A DNA stretch of 64,000 nucleotides from Streptomyces sp. NRRL S-340 (GCF_000720185.1 NZ_JOIY01000018.1:62001-126000); one strand, 5' to 3'; counted from the stretch's first letter, positions 35,078 through 43,369 are shown. Program-made: numbers and translations. Notes: generated by a model from the letters alone, not told the origin.

Positions 35078-36226
35078 ATGGCGTTCGGCTGGATCGACGA
35101 GCAGGCGGACGCGCGCCGCCGCGCCGGGCTCGTACGGACGCTGCGGACCCGCCCGGCCGACTCGCCCCTGCTGGACCTGGCGAGCAACGACTACCTGGGC
35201 CTGGCCCGCCACCGGGAGGTCACCGAGGCCGCGGCGGACGCGGCCCGCACCTGGGGCGGCGGCGCGACCGGCTCCCGCCTGGTCACCGGCACCACCGCAC
35301 TCCACCGCGAACTGGAGTCGGAAATGGCGGAGTTCTGCGGTGCCGAGGCGGCCCTGGTCTTCTCCTCCGGGTACGCGGCCAACCTCGCCGCGGTCACCGC
35401 GCTCGCCCCGCACGGTTCGCTCGTCGTCTCGGACGCGGGCAACCACGCCTCGCTCATCGACGGCTGCCGGCTGGCCCGCGCCACCACGCAGGTCGTCGCC
35501 CACGCGGACCCGGACGCCGTGCGCAAGGCGCTCGGCACGCACGCGGGTCAGGCCGTCCTCGTCTCCGACACGGTGTTCTCCGTGGACGGCGACGCGGCCC
35601 CGCTCGGCCGCCTCGCCGAGGTCTGCCGGGAACACGGCGCGGGCCTGGTCGCCGACGACGCGCACGGTTTCGGCGTCCTCGGCGCCGGCGGCCGGGGAGC
35701 CCCCCACGCGGCCGGGCTCGCGGGCGCGGACGACGTGGTCGTCACCGTCACGCTGTCCAAGTCCCTGGGAAGCCAGGGCGGAGCGGTGCTCGGACCGGCC
35801 CGGGTGATCGACCATCTGCTCAACACGGCCCGGACCTTCATCTTCGACACCGGACTCGCCCCCGCGGCTGCGGGCGCGGCCCTGGCCGCCCTGCGCCTGC
35901 TGCGCCGTGAACCGGAGCGCGCGGCGCGGGCGCGGGCGGTGGCGGCCGAACTGCACGCGCGCCTGACCGCCGCCGGACTGCGGGCGGTGCGCCCGGACGC
36001 GGCGGTGGTCTCCGTGCGCGCGCCCTCCCCGGGGGACGCCGTGCGGTGGGCGGCCGACTGCCGTGCGGCGGGCCTGGCCGTGGGCTGTTTCCGTCCTCCT
36101 TCCGTGCCCGACGGCGTCTCACGGCTCAGGCTGACCGCCCGCGCGGACCTGTCCGCGGCGCAGATCGAACGTGCTGTACGAGTGATCGGGCAGACCCGGC
36201 CACGAGAGGGCGGGGCGCGACCGTGA
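35078..36226 (+). CDS. bioF: 8-amino-7-oxononanoate synthase
   Basis: 382 residues. [35 protein letters not shown] and the PLP lysine in [12 protein letters not shown] are diagnostic. It condenses pimeloyl-ACP/CoA with alanine. GGAGGAG precedes the ATG. It is divergent from bioBAD. The shared 147-bp region contains no obvious BioQ-type TGAAC-GTTCA or BirA palindrome that I can see. bioC and bioH are not in the window. Confidence 0.95.
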   Translation: MAFGWIDEQADARRRAGLVRTLRTRPADSPLLDLASNDYLGLARHREVTEAAADAARTWGGGATGSRLVTGTTALHRELESEMAEFCGAEAALVFSSGYAANLAAVTALAPHGSLVVSDAGNHASLIDGCRLARATTQVVAHADPDAVRKALGTHAGQAVLVSDTVFSVDGDAAPLGRLAEVCREHGAGLVADDAHGFGVLGAGGRGAPHAAGLAGADDVVVTVTLSKSLGSQGGAVLGPARVIDHLLNTARTFIFDTGLAPAAAGAALAALRLLRREPERAARARAVAAELHARLTAAGLRAVRPDAAVVSVRAPSPGDAVRWAADCRAAGLAVGCFRPPSVPDGVSRLRLTARADLSAAQIERAVRVIGQTRPREGGARP

Positions 36227-36301
36227 GCCGGCGGGACACGGCCGTGCGCCGCCGGTGACGGCGGGGGTCCGGGACACGCCCGGGACGGTGCCGCGAGAAC
36301 C

Positions 36302-36532
36302 TCAGAGGTGGCGCACCGCGGCCGTGAACCGCGTCCAGCTCCCCGGGGAGAAGAGCAGTGCGGGCCCGGCCGGGTTCTTGGAGTCGCGCACGGCGAGCAG
36401 TCCGGCGTACGGCGGCGCGGCCGGCCGGGCTGTCTCGACGCAGTTGTTCGCTCCCGTGCTGTAGCTGCTGCGCAGCCACCGCACGCCGGACAGACCGGTC
36501 GCGGAAGGTACGTGACGAGGCAGAGCGGACAT
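36302..36532 (-). CDS. DUF397 domain protein
   Basis: 76 residues. The pattern WLRSSYSTGANNCVETA, VRDSKNPAGPALLFSPGSWTRFTAAV is the DUF397 signature. These small proteins occur only with Xre-DUF5753 regulators and HATPase anti-sigma-like proteins in streptomycetes (WhiJ/AbaA-type loci). The regulator gene lies just upstream on the same strand, 45 bp away. Confidence 0.88.
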   Translation of the reverse strand: MSALPRHVPSATGLSGVRWLRSSYSTGANNCVETARPAAPPYAGLLAVRDSKNPAGPALLFSPGSWTRFTAAVRHL

Positions 36533-36577
36533 GGTGCCTCCTTGACGTCCGACGAGGTGTGACCCGTTGGCGCGCCG

Positions 36578-37438
36578 TCACCTGCCCCGGTGCATCCCGG
36601 CGATGAAGGCCAACGAGTCCTCGATCGACAGCGCGTGGAACCGAAGGGTGTCGAAGGCCTCGGTGTAGGCCTCCAGGTCTTCTTTCCGCTCCAGATGGAG
36701 GCTACTCGTCAAGTGGTCAAGAACGACCACATCCAGATCAGAAGTGTTCTTAAATGAGAAGATGACGAAAGGGCCGGTGAGGCCGATATGCGCCCCCGCG
36801 GCGAACGGCAGGACGCGCAGCGACACTTGGGGCAGCCGCGCGGCCTCCGACAGCCGCTCGAGCTGCCGTGCCATGATCTCGGGGCCGCCGACCTCCCGGC
36901 GCAGCACCGCCTCGTCCAGCACCGCCTCCAGTCTCAGCGGCGGGTCGCCGCGCAGCACGGCCTGGCGGGCCAGCCGTACCTCCACCAGCGCGTCCAGCCG
37001 GTCGTCGTCGAGCCCGTCCACGGCGGCCCGGGTCACCGCGCGGGCGTACTCCGGTGTCTGCAGCAGCCCCGGGACGACCGTCGTCTCCAGCGTGCGCATC
37101 GCGCTCGCCTGCGACTCCAGGCTGATGAAGTCCCGGTACGTCGGCGGCAGGACCCCGCGGTAGGCGTGCCACCAGTGGTGCCTGCCGTCACCGTCGTCGG
37201 AGCCGGCCAGCATCATCAGCAGGTCCCGCAGCTGGGCGTCGCGGACCGCGTACGCGTCCAGCAGTGACCGCACGTCGGCGGGTTTCACGCCACTGGCGCC
37301 CGTCTCGATCCGGCTCACCTTCGACTGGTGCCAGCCCAGGAGCCGGGCCGCCTCGCCACTGGTGAGACCCGCATCGCTGCGCAGCGCGCGCAGTTCGGCG
37401 CCGAGCTTGCGGCGGCGCACCGCGGGACCGTGCTGCAT
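36578..37438 (-). CDS. Xre-family regulator with DUF5753 (WhiJ/Scr1-like)
   Basis: 286 residues: helix-turn-helix at about 10-65 (LTSGEAARLLGWHQSKVSRIETG) and the DUF5753 domain (about 95-280; VVPGLLQTPEYARAV, LRVLPFAAGAH, PFVIFSF). These regulators control development or secondary metabolism and are antagonised by their DUF397 partner. One is encoded downstream, and a HATPase gene diverges 219 bp away, completing the triad. Start ATG at 37438. Confidence 0.9.
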   Translation of the reverse strand: MQHGPAVRRRKLGAELRALRSDAGLTSGEAARLLGWHQSKVSRIETGASGVKPADVRSLLDAYAVRDAQLRDLLMMLAGSDDGDGRHHWWHAYRGVLPPTYRDFISLESQASAMRTLETTVVPGLLQTPEYARAVTRAAVDGLDDDRLDALVEVRLARQAVLRGDPPLRLEAVLDEAVLRREVGGPEIMARQLERLSEAARLPQVSLRVLPFAAGAHIGLTGPFVIFSFKNTSDLDVVVLDHLTSSLHLERKEDLEAYTEAFDTLRFHALSIEDSLAFIAGMHRGR

Positions 37439-37657
37439 GGAACCGGCTCCTCACTTCTTCCCGGACGGGCGTCACATGCGGTCTGCCGTCGCGGAGTTCA
37501 CCGCTTCGAGGGACAGATATATGCACATCTTGGCGGATCGCCGCCCGTGACCCGCCCGGCGGTGGCACTCTGACGGCGAAGCACCAGTCCGGGACCGTAC
37601 TGGAAACCATCCGCTCCGTGTCCGACCGCGGTCCCGCGGGAAAGGGACGACGTCGCC

Positions 37658-38116
37658 ATGGCAGACCACCTGGAAGCATCCGTCACCCTGCCGAGCGATC
37701 CCGCCTCGGTGGCGGCCGCCCGTACCTACGCGGTCGGCACGCTGGCGGAGTGGGGACTGCCGTCGGACACGGACACCGCCGACACCGTGCGGCTCATCGT
37801 CTCGGAACTGGCCACCAACGCGGTACAGCACACCCTCGGCCAGTCGCCCACCTTCAGGGTGGATCTCGTCCTGGACCGCCACGAACAGCTGCGCATCGGG
37901 GTCACCGACAGCCACCCGCGGTTCCCCAGACGCCTGCCGGCCGCCGTCCAGCAGGACAACGGCCGGGGCATGGTGATCATCCGTTGGCTCACCGCCGAGT
38001 GCGGCGGCAGGGTGACCGTGCGGCCCACCCGCGAGGGCGGCAAGACGGTCGGCGTGGACCTGCCGTGGCCGGTGCACACCCACCCGGTCACGGCACCGGG
38101 CCTGCGCCAGTCCTAG
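37658..38116 (+). CDS. anti-sigma-factor-like ATP-binding protein (HATPase_c)
   Basis: 152 residues of the RsbW/SpoIIAB-like histidine-kinase ATPase fold. The N-box is VSELATNAVQHT, G1 VTDSHPRFP and G2 GRGMVIIRWLTAEC. It is part of the Xre/DUF397/HATPase triad found many times in streptomycete genomes. Biochemical activity is rarely known for these. GGGAAAGGGA lies about 14 nt before the ATG. A perfect 15-bp hairpin follows the gene at 38271. Confidence 0.87.
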   Translation: MADHLEASVTLPSDPASVAAARTYAVGTLAEWGLPSDTDTADTVRLIVSELATNAVQHTLGQSPTFRVDLVLDRHEQLRIGVTDSHPRFPRRLPAAVQQDNGRGMVIIRWLTAECGGRVTVRPTREGGKTVGVDLPWPVHTHPVTAPGLRQS

Positions 38117-38180
38117 GCCGCCTGCCGGAGCCCTGGGCCCCGTCCTCTCACGCGCGGCACGGCCGCCGCGGCGGTGTACT

Positions 38181-38224
38181 CGGCCGTCGGCCGTCGGCCG
38201 TCAGCCGTCGGCCGTCAGGCCGTC
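38181..38224. repeat. GGCCGTC heptamer array
   Basis: About six near-perfect copies of GGCCGTC (one with CAGCCGTC) run in tandem between the HATPase gene stop and the terminator hairpin. No coding sense. Confidence 0.75.
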
Positions 38225-38270
38225 CGCGCCGCGTTCGCGCCCGTGGGCGGGGCCCGTCGGGCGTGTGCGC

Positions 38271-38320
38271 CGCCCGGGGGTGCCGACGGCGCTCCGCGGC
38301 GCTGCCGGCACCCCCGGGCG
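38271..38320. terminator. perfect 15-bp hairpin between convergent genes
   Basis: CGCCCGGGGGTGCCG (38271-38285) and CGGCACCCCCGGGCG (38306-38320) are exact reverse complements with a 20-nt loop. It lies between the HATPase gene and the convergent NlpC/P60 gene, ending 2 bp before the latter's stop codon. It is a likely bidirectional terminator. Confidence 0.8.
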
Positions 38321-38322
38321 CG

Positions 38323-38796
38323 TCAGCTGACCCGGCCGTACCAGACGCTCCTCGTCCAGATCTTCTCCAGCTTCACCACGTCCCCGGTCTTCGGCGCGTG
38401 CCAGATCTTGCCCGAGCCGGCGTAGATGCCGACGTGGTAGACGTACGACCCCGAGTGGAAGAACACCAGGTCCCCGGCCCGGCGGCTCTTCGAGGAGATG
38501 TGCCGCGACTTGTTGTACTGCTGCGCGGCCGTGCGGGGCAGCTTCTTGCCCGCCCTCTTGAAGGAGTACAGCGTGAGCCCGGAGCAGTCGAACCTGCGGG
38601 GGCCCGTGGCCCCCCACTGGTAGGGGGAGCCCTTCTTGGACGCCGCGATCTGCAGGGCCTTCGTCGCCATGGTCGCGGCCGAGGCGTCGGAGGCGACGCC
38701 GGGCACCACGATCGAGCCGCCGACGGCGGCGAGGGTCAGGGCCGAGGCCGTGCCGGCCCTGGCCATGAGCGACGGGACACGATTGAGCGCAGTCAT
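38323..38796 (-). CDS. secreted NlpC/P60 peptidoglycan hydrolase
   Basis: 157 residues: a Sec-type signal sequence (about 1-40, ending ASDASAA), then an NlpC/P60 domain. The catalytic Cys is in RFDCSGLTLYSF, the first His in YHVGIYAG, and the third residue probably the His in WHAP. It would cleave gamma-glutamyl-meso-DAP or similar bonds in the wall. The ATG at 38796 is preceded by GAAGGG with 6-nt spacing, and that site lies at the very 3' end of a ydaO-type riboswitch. Streptomycete cell-wall hydrolase genes are often under this control. Confidence 0.9.
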   Translation of the reverse strand: MTALNRVPSLMARAGTASALTLAAVGGSIVVPGVASDASAATMATKALQIAASKKGSPYQWGATGPRRFDCSGLTLYSFKRAGKKLPRTAAQQYNKSRHISSKSRRAGDLVFFHSGSYVYHVGIYAGSGKIWHAPKTGDVVKLEKIWTRSVWYGRVS

Positions 38797-38802
38797 GCGC
38801 AA

Positions 38803-38975
38803 CCCTTCGTCAGCCGCCTGTGAAGGATGACCTGTCGGATTCGGGCTGGCGAAGTAGCCCGGCCGCGCGGCGCGCGGCTTCACCCCAAGGGCAGCTCGGT
38901 CCGGCCATGGCGTGACCGTTCCGGCGACCCGTCGTGCTTGGGTCCTCCACTCCTGCCGATCCACTCCTGTCGACC
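38803..38975 (-). promoter_or_regulatory. ydaO/yuaA c-di-AMP riboswitch
   Basis: Reading the minus strand, the conserved elements appear in order. GGAGGACCCAAG (around 38937-38949) comes first. CCTTGGGGTGAAGCC (38876-38890), pairing CTTGGG with CCCAAG, is next. A GC-rich variable stem, CTACTTCGCC, GAATCCGACAGGTCATCC and a final GGCGGCTGACGAAGG complete it. This is the pattern of streptomycete ydaO aptamers before cell-wall hydrolase genes, which turn expression off when c-di-AMP is high. Exact aptamer ends are estimated. Confidence 0.85.
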
Positions 38976-39428
38976 GGTCATCCGGGCGGCGGCAGGACTC
39001 GGCGTCCGCCCGGACCGCCCCGCCGTTGTGGCGGGGGCTTGTCGTCAGACAGGGATCTTCACCTATGGATGTCCGAAAATCCCAACGGAACCGGAGGTTT
39101 GTGTTGTTACTCACCGCTCGCCCGTTCGGGTGGACACCCCTGCGCTCGAACGGCTGTCCCCTCCTCGGGCGAGCCCCGGACCAGCAGCGGAAGAATCCGT
39201 TCCGCCATCCGGGCAGACGCGCCGCGCAACCCGAACGGCCCTGGAAGACCGATGTTTTCCTACGCCGAAAGGCGGTACGTCATTTGGACCGTTTCGGCCC
39301 CGCCGCCGCAGCTGCGGGGCCGGCCCGCGGCGCCGGGAAGCCCGTGCCGGCGCTCCGGTCGTGCGCGCGGCCCTCATGGAGCAAGCTGGAGTCGGAACTG
39401 TGGCCGCTCGACGACCCAGGGGATCTCC
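38976..39428. other. long 5' region between riboswitch and ANTAR gene
   Basis: About 450 bp without a convincing gene. The left part should contain the promoter of the NlpC/P60 transcript (minus strand). GTTTT at 39254-39258 followed after about 14 nt by GCGGTAC (39272-39278) resembles a stress sigma-B-type promoter (GTTT, GGGTAC) reading toward the ANTAR gene. A short frame after GGAGG at about 39093 shows no family features. The composition is slightly less GC-rich than the genes. Confidence 0.35.
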
Positions 39429-39788
39429 ATGGCGTTCTTCGCGATGTCCAGGCGGCATCCGCTCCAGCCGCTGTCCGTCACCGACCTGGTGGCGGAGCAC
39501 GAGCGGCTGCACGAGGAGAACGAGCAGCTGCAGCGCGCCCTCACCTCGCACGCCGTCATCGACCAGGCCATCGGGGCCCTGGTGGCCGTCGGGCGCGTCC
39601 CCCCGAAGAGCGCCTGGCGGGTCCTGCGCGAGGTCTCGCAGCGCACGAACACGAAAGTGCGTACGGTCGCCGAGCACATCCTGAAGTTCGCCCAGGGCGG
39701 CGCCCTGTCCGGCACCGAACTGGAGGAGCTGAGACGGGCGCTCGACCGGCACGCCGCGCGCGGGTCTGCGCGCCGCTGCGCGCCCTGA
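39429..39788 (+). CDS. ANTAR-domain protein
   Basis: 119 residues. An N-terminal coiled segment (LVAEHERLHEENEQLQRAL) leads into an ANTAR RNA-binding domain (about 40-105: SHAVIDQAIGALVAVGRVPPKSAWRVLREVSQRTNTKVRTVA, here given as its visible span in pieces: IDQAIGALVA, AWRVLREVSQ, KVRTVAEHIL). No receiver or PAS/GAF sensor is fused, so the signal must come from a partner. ANTAR proteins act as transcription antiterminators. The ATG at 39429 has AGGGG 7 nt upstream; longer readings exist but lack homology. Confidence 0.82.
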   Translation: MAFFAMSRRHPLQPLSVTDLVAEHERLHEENEQLQRALTSHAVIDQAIGALVAVGRVPPKSAWRVLREVSQRTNTKVRTVAEHILKFAQGGALSGTELEELRRALDRHAARGSARRCAP

Positions 39789-40138
39789 GCGCCCCCCGGA
39801 AGCGCCCCTGAGCTGCTCCCGGACCGGCCTCCTGCCCGCCCGGCCTCCTGCCCGCCCGGCATCCCGGCCCTCCGTCCCGCCGGCCCTGCGGCCGGCCGGT
39901 CCTCGGCCCGCGCCCCCGTCGGCCGGCCCCGGATCCCGCGGCCCCGCCCCTGGAGGCACCAGAGCCGCCTCCGGACCCCGCGACGCGACCCTGGCCATAC
40001 CGCCGCCCCGGTCCCGATCGCCCGGCCGCGGCTGAGTCCCCCGCCCGTCTCCGCTGAGCGGAACACCGTACGCCGGTTATCGGATTGGCAAAGAAGGTCA
40101 ACGACCCCTGTTCTCAGGCGCCTCACAGCCGGAAGGAT
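39789..40138. other. gene-free spacer with tandem repeat
   Basis: 350 bp between the ANTAR gene and the tap leader with no recognisable gene on either strand. The first half is Pro/Arg-coding-like GC filler, including an exact 16-bp tandem repeat CGGCCTCCTGCCCGCC at 39825-39840 and 39841-39856. The last 100 bp are less GC-rich and should hold the tap promoter; TTGGCAAAG (40085-40093) may be part of it. Confidence 0.5.
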
Positions 40139-40170
40139 CCCCCGTACCCAATTCGCAACGATGTACGGGG
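40139..40170 (+). promoter_or_regulatory. leader inverted repeat next to the tap ribosome site
   Basis: CCCCGTAC (40140-40147) and GTACGGGG (40163-40170) form an 8-bp stem with a 15-nt loop. The right arm overlaps GGGGAGG, the ribosome site of tap. Pairing could hide or expose the site; it may also be incidental. Confidence 0.4.
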
Positions 40171-40179
40171 AGGTCCCAC

Positions 40180-41778
40180 TTGAGGGCTATGAGACCGAAG
40201 AACCGCGCTGTGGCGCTCGGTTCGGCCGGTGCGCTGGTCACGGCGACCCTGATAGCCGGCGCCGTGGCGGCCCCCGCGGCCAGCGCGGACAGCCGTCACG
40301 GCCAGGACCGCGAGGCCCGCGGCGCGGCCGTCGCCGCGGACCGCGCCGCCAGGGCCGGCATCGACTGGCAGGACTGCCCCGCCGACTGGGGGCTCGCCAA
40401 GCCGATCCAGTGCGGCTACGTCTCGGTTCCGCTCGACTACGCCCACCCGTACGGCAAGCAGATCAAGCTCGCCGTCGACCGGATCGGCAACACCGGCACC
40501 AAGGGCGAGCGCCAGGGCGCCCTCATCTACAACCCGGGTGGTCCGGGCGGCTCCGGCCTGCGCTTCCCGGCCCGGGTCACCTCCAAGAACCCCGTCTGGG
40601 CCAACGTGGCGAAGGCCTACGACTTCGTCGGTTTCGACCCGCGCGGCGTCGGCCGCTCCACGCCCATCTCCTGCGCGGACCCGCAGGAGTACGTCAAGGC
40701 GCCCAAGCCGGACCCGGTGCCCGACTCCGAGGCCGACAAGCTGGCCCAGCGCAAGCTGGCCCGTGAGTACGCCGAAGGCTGCTACGAGCGCACCGGCCGC
40801 GTGATGCTCGAGCAGATGACCACGCCGAACACCGCCCGCGACCTGGACGTCATCCGCGCCGCGCTCGGCGAGAAGAAGATCAACTACCTGGGTGTCTCCT
40901 ACGGCACCTACCTCGGCGCCGTCTACGGCACGCTGTTCCCCGGCCACGTGCGCCGGATGCTCGTCGACAGCGTCGTCAACCCGGCCCGGGAGAACATCTG
41001 GTACGAGGCCAACCTCAACCAGGACATCGCCTTCGAGGGCCGCTGGAAGGACTGGCAGGACTGGGTCGCCAAGAACGACGCCAGCTTCCACCTGGGCACC
41101 ACCCGGGACGCCGTCCAGGCCAAGTGGCTCCAGCTGCGCGCCACCGCGAAGAAGAACCCGATCGGCGGGGTCGTCGGCCCGGCCGAGCTGCTCGGCTTCT
41201 TCCAGACCGCCCCCTACTACGACTCCTCCTGGGTGCCGGTGGCCACGGCGTTCAGCAAGTACTTCGCCGGTGACCCCCAGCCGCTGATCGACGCCGCCGC
41301 CCCCGACATGTCGGACACCGCGGGCAACATCTCCACGGAGAACGGCAACGCGGTGTACACCGCGGTCGAGTGCGCCGACGCCAAGTGGCCCACCAGCTGG
41401 CACAAGTGGGACCGGGACAACACCCGGCTCAACGCGAAGTACCCGTTCCTGACCTGGTCCAACGCCTGGATGAACCTGCCGTGCGCCACCTGGCCGGTCA
41501 AGCAGCGGACCCCGCTGGACGTCAAGACCGGCAAGGGGCTGCCGCCGGTCCTGATCGTGCAGTCCACGCGCGACGCCGCCACCCCGTACCCGGGCGCCGT
41601 CGAGCTGCACCAGCGCTTCAAGGGTTCGCGCCTGATCACCGAGAAGGACGCGGGCTCCCACGGTGTGACCGGCCTGGTCAACCCGTGCATCAACAGCCGG
41701 GTGGACGCCTACCTGCTCACCGGCGAGGTGGACGGGGCGGACGTGACCTGCGGTCCGCACGCGACGCCGAAGCCCTAG
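40180..41778 (+). CDS. tap: secreted tripeptidyl aminopeptidase
   Basis: 532 residues with a Sec signal (MRPKNRAVALGSAGALVTAT, cleavage after PAASA). The mature enzyme has the alpha/beta-hydrolase fold with the TAP C-terminal domain: oxyanion YNPGGPGGSG, nucleophile GVSYGTYLG, acid in STRDAATPY, and histidine in GSHGVTGL. The whole protein closely follows S. lividans Tap as I remember it, an exported enzyme removing N-terminal tripeptides. TTG at 40180 was chosen: GGGGAGG is 6 nt upstream. An ATG at 40189 is also possible. A terminator hairpin follows at 41799. Confidence 0.93.
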   Translation: MRAMRPKNRAVALGSAGALVTATLIAGAVAAPAASADSRHGQDREARGAAVAADRAARAGIDWQDCPADWGLAKPIQCGYVSVPLDYAHPYGKQIKLAVDRIGNTGTKGERQGALIYNPGGPGGSGLRFPARVTSKNPVWANVAKAYDFVGFDPRGVGRSTPISCADPQEYVKAPKPDPVPDSEADKLAQRKLAREYAEGCYERTGRVMLEQMTTPNTARDLDVIRAALGEKKINYLGVSYGTYLGAVYGTLFPGHVRRMLVDSVVNPARENIWYEANLNQDIAFEGRWKDWQDWVAKNDASFHLGTTRDAVQAKWLQLRATAKKNPIGGVVGPAELLGFFQTAPYYDSSWVPVATAFSKYFAGDPQPLIDAAAPDMSDTAGNISTENGNAVYTAVECADAKWPTSWHKWDRDNTRLNAKYPFLTWSNAWMNLPCATWPVKQRTPLDVKTGKGLPPVLIVQSTRDAATPYPGAVELHQRFKGSRLITEKDAGSHGVTGLVNPCINSRVDAYLLTGEVDGADVTCGPHATPKP

Positions 41779-41798
41779 GGACCCGGCACACGAGGTGA

Positions 41799-41825
41799 GG
41801 GGCGGCCGGATCTCCCGGCCGCCCC
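41799..41825 (+). terminator. terminator hairpin after tap
   Basis: GGGGCGGCCGG (41799-41809) and CCGGCCGCCCC (41815-41825) form an 11-bp perfect stem with a 5-nt loop, followed by TTCG. It lies 20 bp after the tap stop. Confidence 0.75.
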
Positions 41826-41894
41826 TTCGCCGTGCCGCAGCCGCCGGCCGTCCCTTCGCCGTACGGCGGCACCGCCGCCCCTTCGCCGTGCCGC
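41818..41894. repeat. three 21-bp repeats, 28-29 bp period
   Basis: Units related to GCCGCCCCTTCGCCGTGCCG lie at 41818-41838, 41847-41867 (diverged) and 41874-41894. The first overlaps the right arm of the tap terminator, so the array may have grown from the terminator sequence. Confidence 0.7.
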
Positions 41895-41900
41895 CGCCGG

Positions 41901-42626
41901 TCAGGTCAGCGGCGCCCGCGGGAACCTGCGGTCCCGGCCGCCCTGTGCCGCGCTCTGCTCGGCCTTGGCGTCGGCCGCGTACCGGTCCACGTACTCCTGC
42001 CCGGACAGCGACAGGATGGCGTACATGATCTCGTCGGTGACGGCGCGCAGGACCGCCTTCTCCCCCTCCATGCCGGCGTAGCGGGAGAAGTCGAGCGGCT
42101 CGCCGAAGCGGATCACGACGGGGTGGACGCGCGGGACGACCCGGCCGGGCGGCTGGGCCTCGAACGTGCCGATCATCGCGCACGGGACCACCGGCACCCC
42201 CGCCTCGAGCGCCATCACCGCGACGCCCACCTTGCCCTTGTACAGGCGGCCGTCGTGCGACCGGGTGCCCTCCGGGTAGATGCCGAGGAGTTCGCCCCTG
42301 CGGAGCACCCCGAGGCCCTCCCGGACGGCGGCCCGGCCCGCTTCCCTGCCCGACCGGTCGACCGGGATCTGCCCGGCGCTGCGGAAGAAGGCGGCGGTGA
42401 GCCGTCCCTTGAGGCCGGGACCGGTGAAGTACTCGGCCTTGGCCAGGAAGGTGATGCGCCGCCGGAGCACCGCCGGCATCAGGAAGTGGTCCGAGAACGA
42501 CAGGTGATTGCCCGCCACGATGGCGGGACCGGACCGGGGCACGTGCTCCAGTCCTTCGATGCGCGGCCGGAAGAACAGCCTCAGCAGCGGGCCCAGCAGC
42601 ACGTGTTTCAGCAGGTGGTAGAACAC
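41901..42626 (-). CDS. 1-acylglycerol-3-phosphate acyltransferase (PlsC-like)
   Basis: 241 residues. The acyltransferase motifs are block I NHLSFSD, block II FFRSAGQIPVDR, block III YPEGTRS and block IV VVPCAMIGTFE. It acylates lysophosphatidate in phospholipid synthesis, or a related acceptor. An N-terminal hydrophobic segment suggests membrane association. The C-terminal 30 residues are charged. It stands alone, convergent with tap; start ATG at 42626. Confidence 0.88.
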   Translation of the reverse strand: MFYHLLKHVLLGPLLRLFFRPRIEGLEHVPRSGPAIVAGNHLSFSDHFLMPAVLRRRITFLAKAEYFTGPGLKGRLTAAFFRSAGQIPVDRSGREAGRAAVREGLGVLRRGELLGIYPEGTRSHDGRLYKGKVGVAVMALEAGVPVVPCAMIGTFEAQPPGRVVPRVHPVVIRFGEPLDFSRYAGMEGEKAVLRAVTDEIMYAILSLSGQEYVDRYAADAKAEQSAAQGGRDRRFPRAPLT

Positions 42627-42752
42627 GACTCGCCCCTCACTCCGGTGTCTTGTACAGCCATGCCCCCTCCGTTTCCCGCCGACTCCTCGCCCGCCCCGAC
42701 CGCCCTCCCATCACGGTCCCGCCGCCCGCGAGCGGGGCGGTAGCGTCGCCCC

Positions 42753-43292
42753 ATGGCTGACGTGCGGTTGACGACCTCCTCCTTCCTCGTGCTCGGGATC
42801 ATCGACGAACTGGGCGAGGCCAGTGCCTACGACGTCAAGGTGCAGGCGGCGCGGACGGTGGCGCCGTTCTGGTCGGTGCCGCACGCGCAGGTGTACGCGC
42901 AGTGCGACCGTCTGCTGGAGGCGGGGCTGCTGGAGCAGGTACGGCAGGAGAGCGGGCGCAACCGCAGGGTGCTCGCCCTGACCGAGCACGGCCGCACCGC
43001 CCTGCGGGAGTGGCTCGGCGACCCGGAGTTCGAACCGGTGGAGGCCAGGGAGCGCGGCATCCTCAAGCTGTGGTTCGGGGCGCGGCCGCGGGTGCTGGCC
43101 CCGGTCCAGCTGGACGAGCACCGGCGCACCCTGCGCTCGTACGCCGAACTCGCCGAGGAAGTGGGCGAGTTGCTGGCGCCGGGGCAGCGGGAGGCGCTGG
43201 AGTTCGGCATCCGCTACGAGCAGATGATGGTCGACTTCTGGACCTGGGTGCGCGGCCGTGAGGAACTGCGCGGACCGGCCGAGGATTCCTGA
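42753..43292 (+). CDS. PadR-family transcriptional regulator
   Basis: 179 residues: PadR winged helix (about 5-85, SSFLVLGIIDELGEASAYDV, SVPHAQVYAQCDRLLEAGLL) and a C-terminal helical dimerisation domain (VirR-like, about 95-170). PadR proteins usually repress the adjacent gene; here the DUF2306 gene follows 138 bp downstream behind two palindromes. TAGCGT (42741-42746) lies 6 nt before the ATG, so the mRNA is probably leaderless. Confidence 0.9.
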   Translation: MADVRLTTSSFLVLGIIDELGEASAYDVKVQAARTVAPFWSVPHAQVYAQCDRLLEAGLLEQVRQESGRNRRVLALTEHGRTALREWLGDPEFEPVEARERGILKLWFGARPRVLAPVQLDEHRRTLRSYAELAEEVGELLAPGQREALEFGIRYEQMMVDFWTWVRGREELRGPAEDS

Positions 43293-43342
43293 CCGCGACG
43301 GACCGTTGCCCCGGGCGGTGGCCCGCTCTACCGTGTCAATGG

Positions 43343-43369
43343 TCCAGCCTGGACAGTCCAATCCGGACT
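43343..43369. promoter_or_regulatory. twin palindromes upstream of DUF2306 gene
   Basis: TCCAGCCTGGA (43343-43353) and AGTCCAATCCGGACT (43355-43369) are two adjacent inverted repeats about 65-90 bp before the DUF2306 start. They may be an operator, possibly for the PadR protein encoded upstream. Confidence 0.45.

Noticed and set aside
38181..38224. Possible CRISPR-like array
   Set aside because: Units are 7 bp without spacers; simple tandem repeat. No CRISPR repeat-spacer pattern or cas gene in the window.
39093..39430. Short plus-strand frame starting VLLLTARPFGWTP after a GGAGG
   Set aside because: No family features, Arg/Pro/Gly-rich after 15 codons and it lies in the ANTAR leader; not enough support.
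40123..42183. 686-codon minus-strand frame over tap
   Set aside because: Shadow of tap; the tap protein is conserved and has signal and catalytic motifs.
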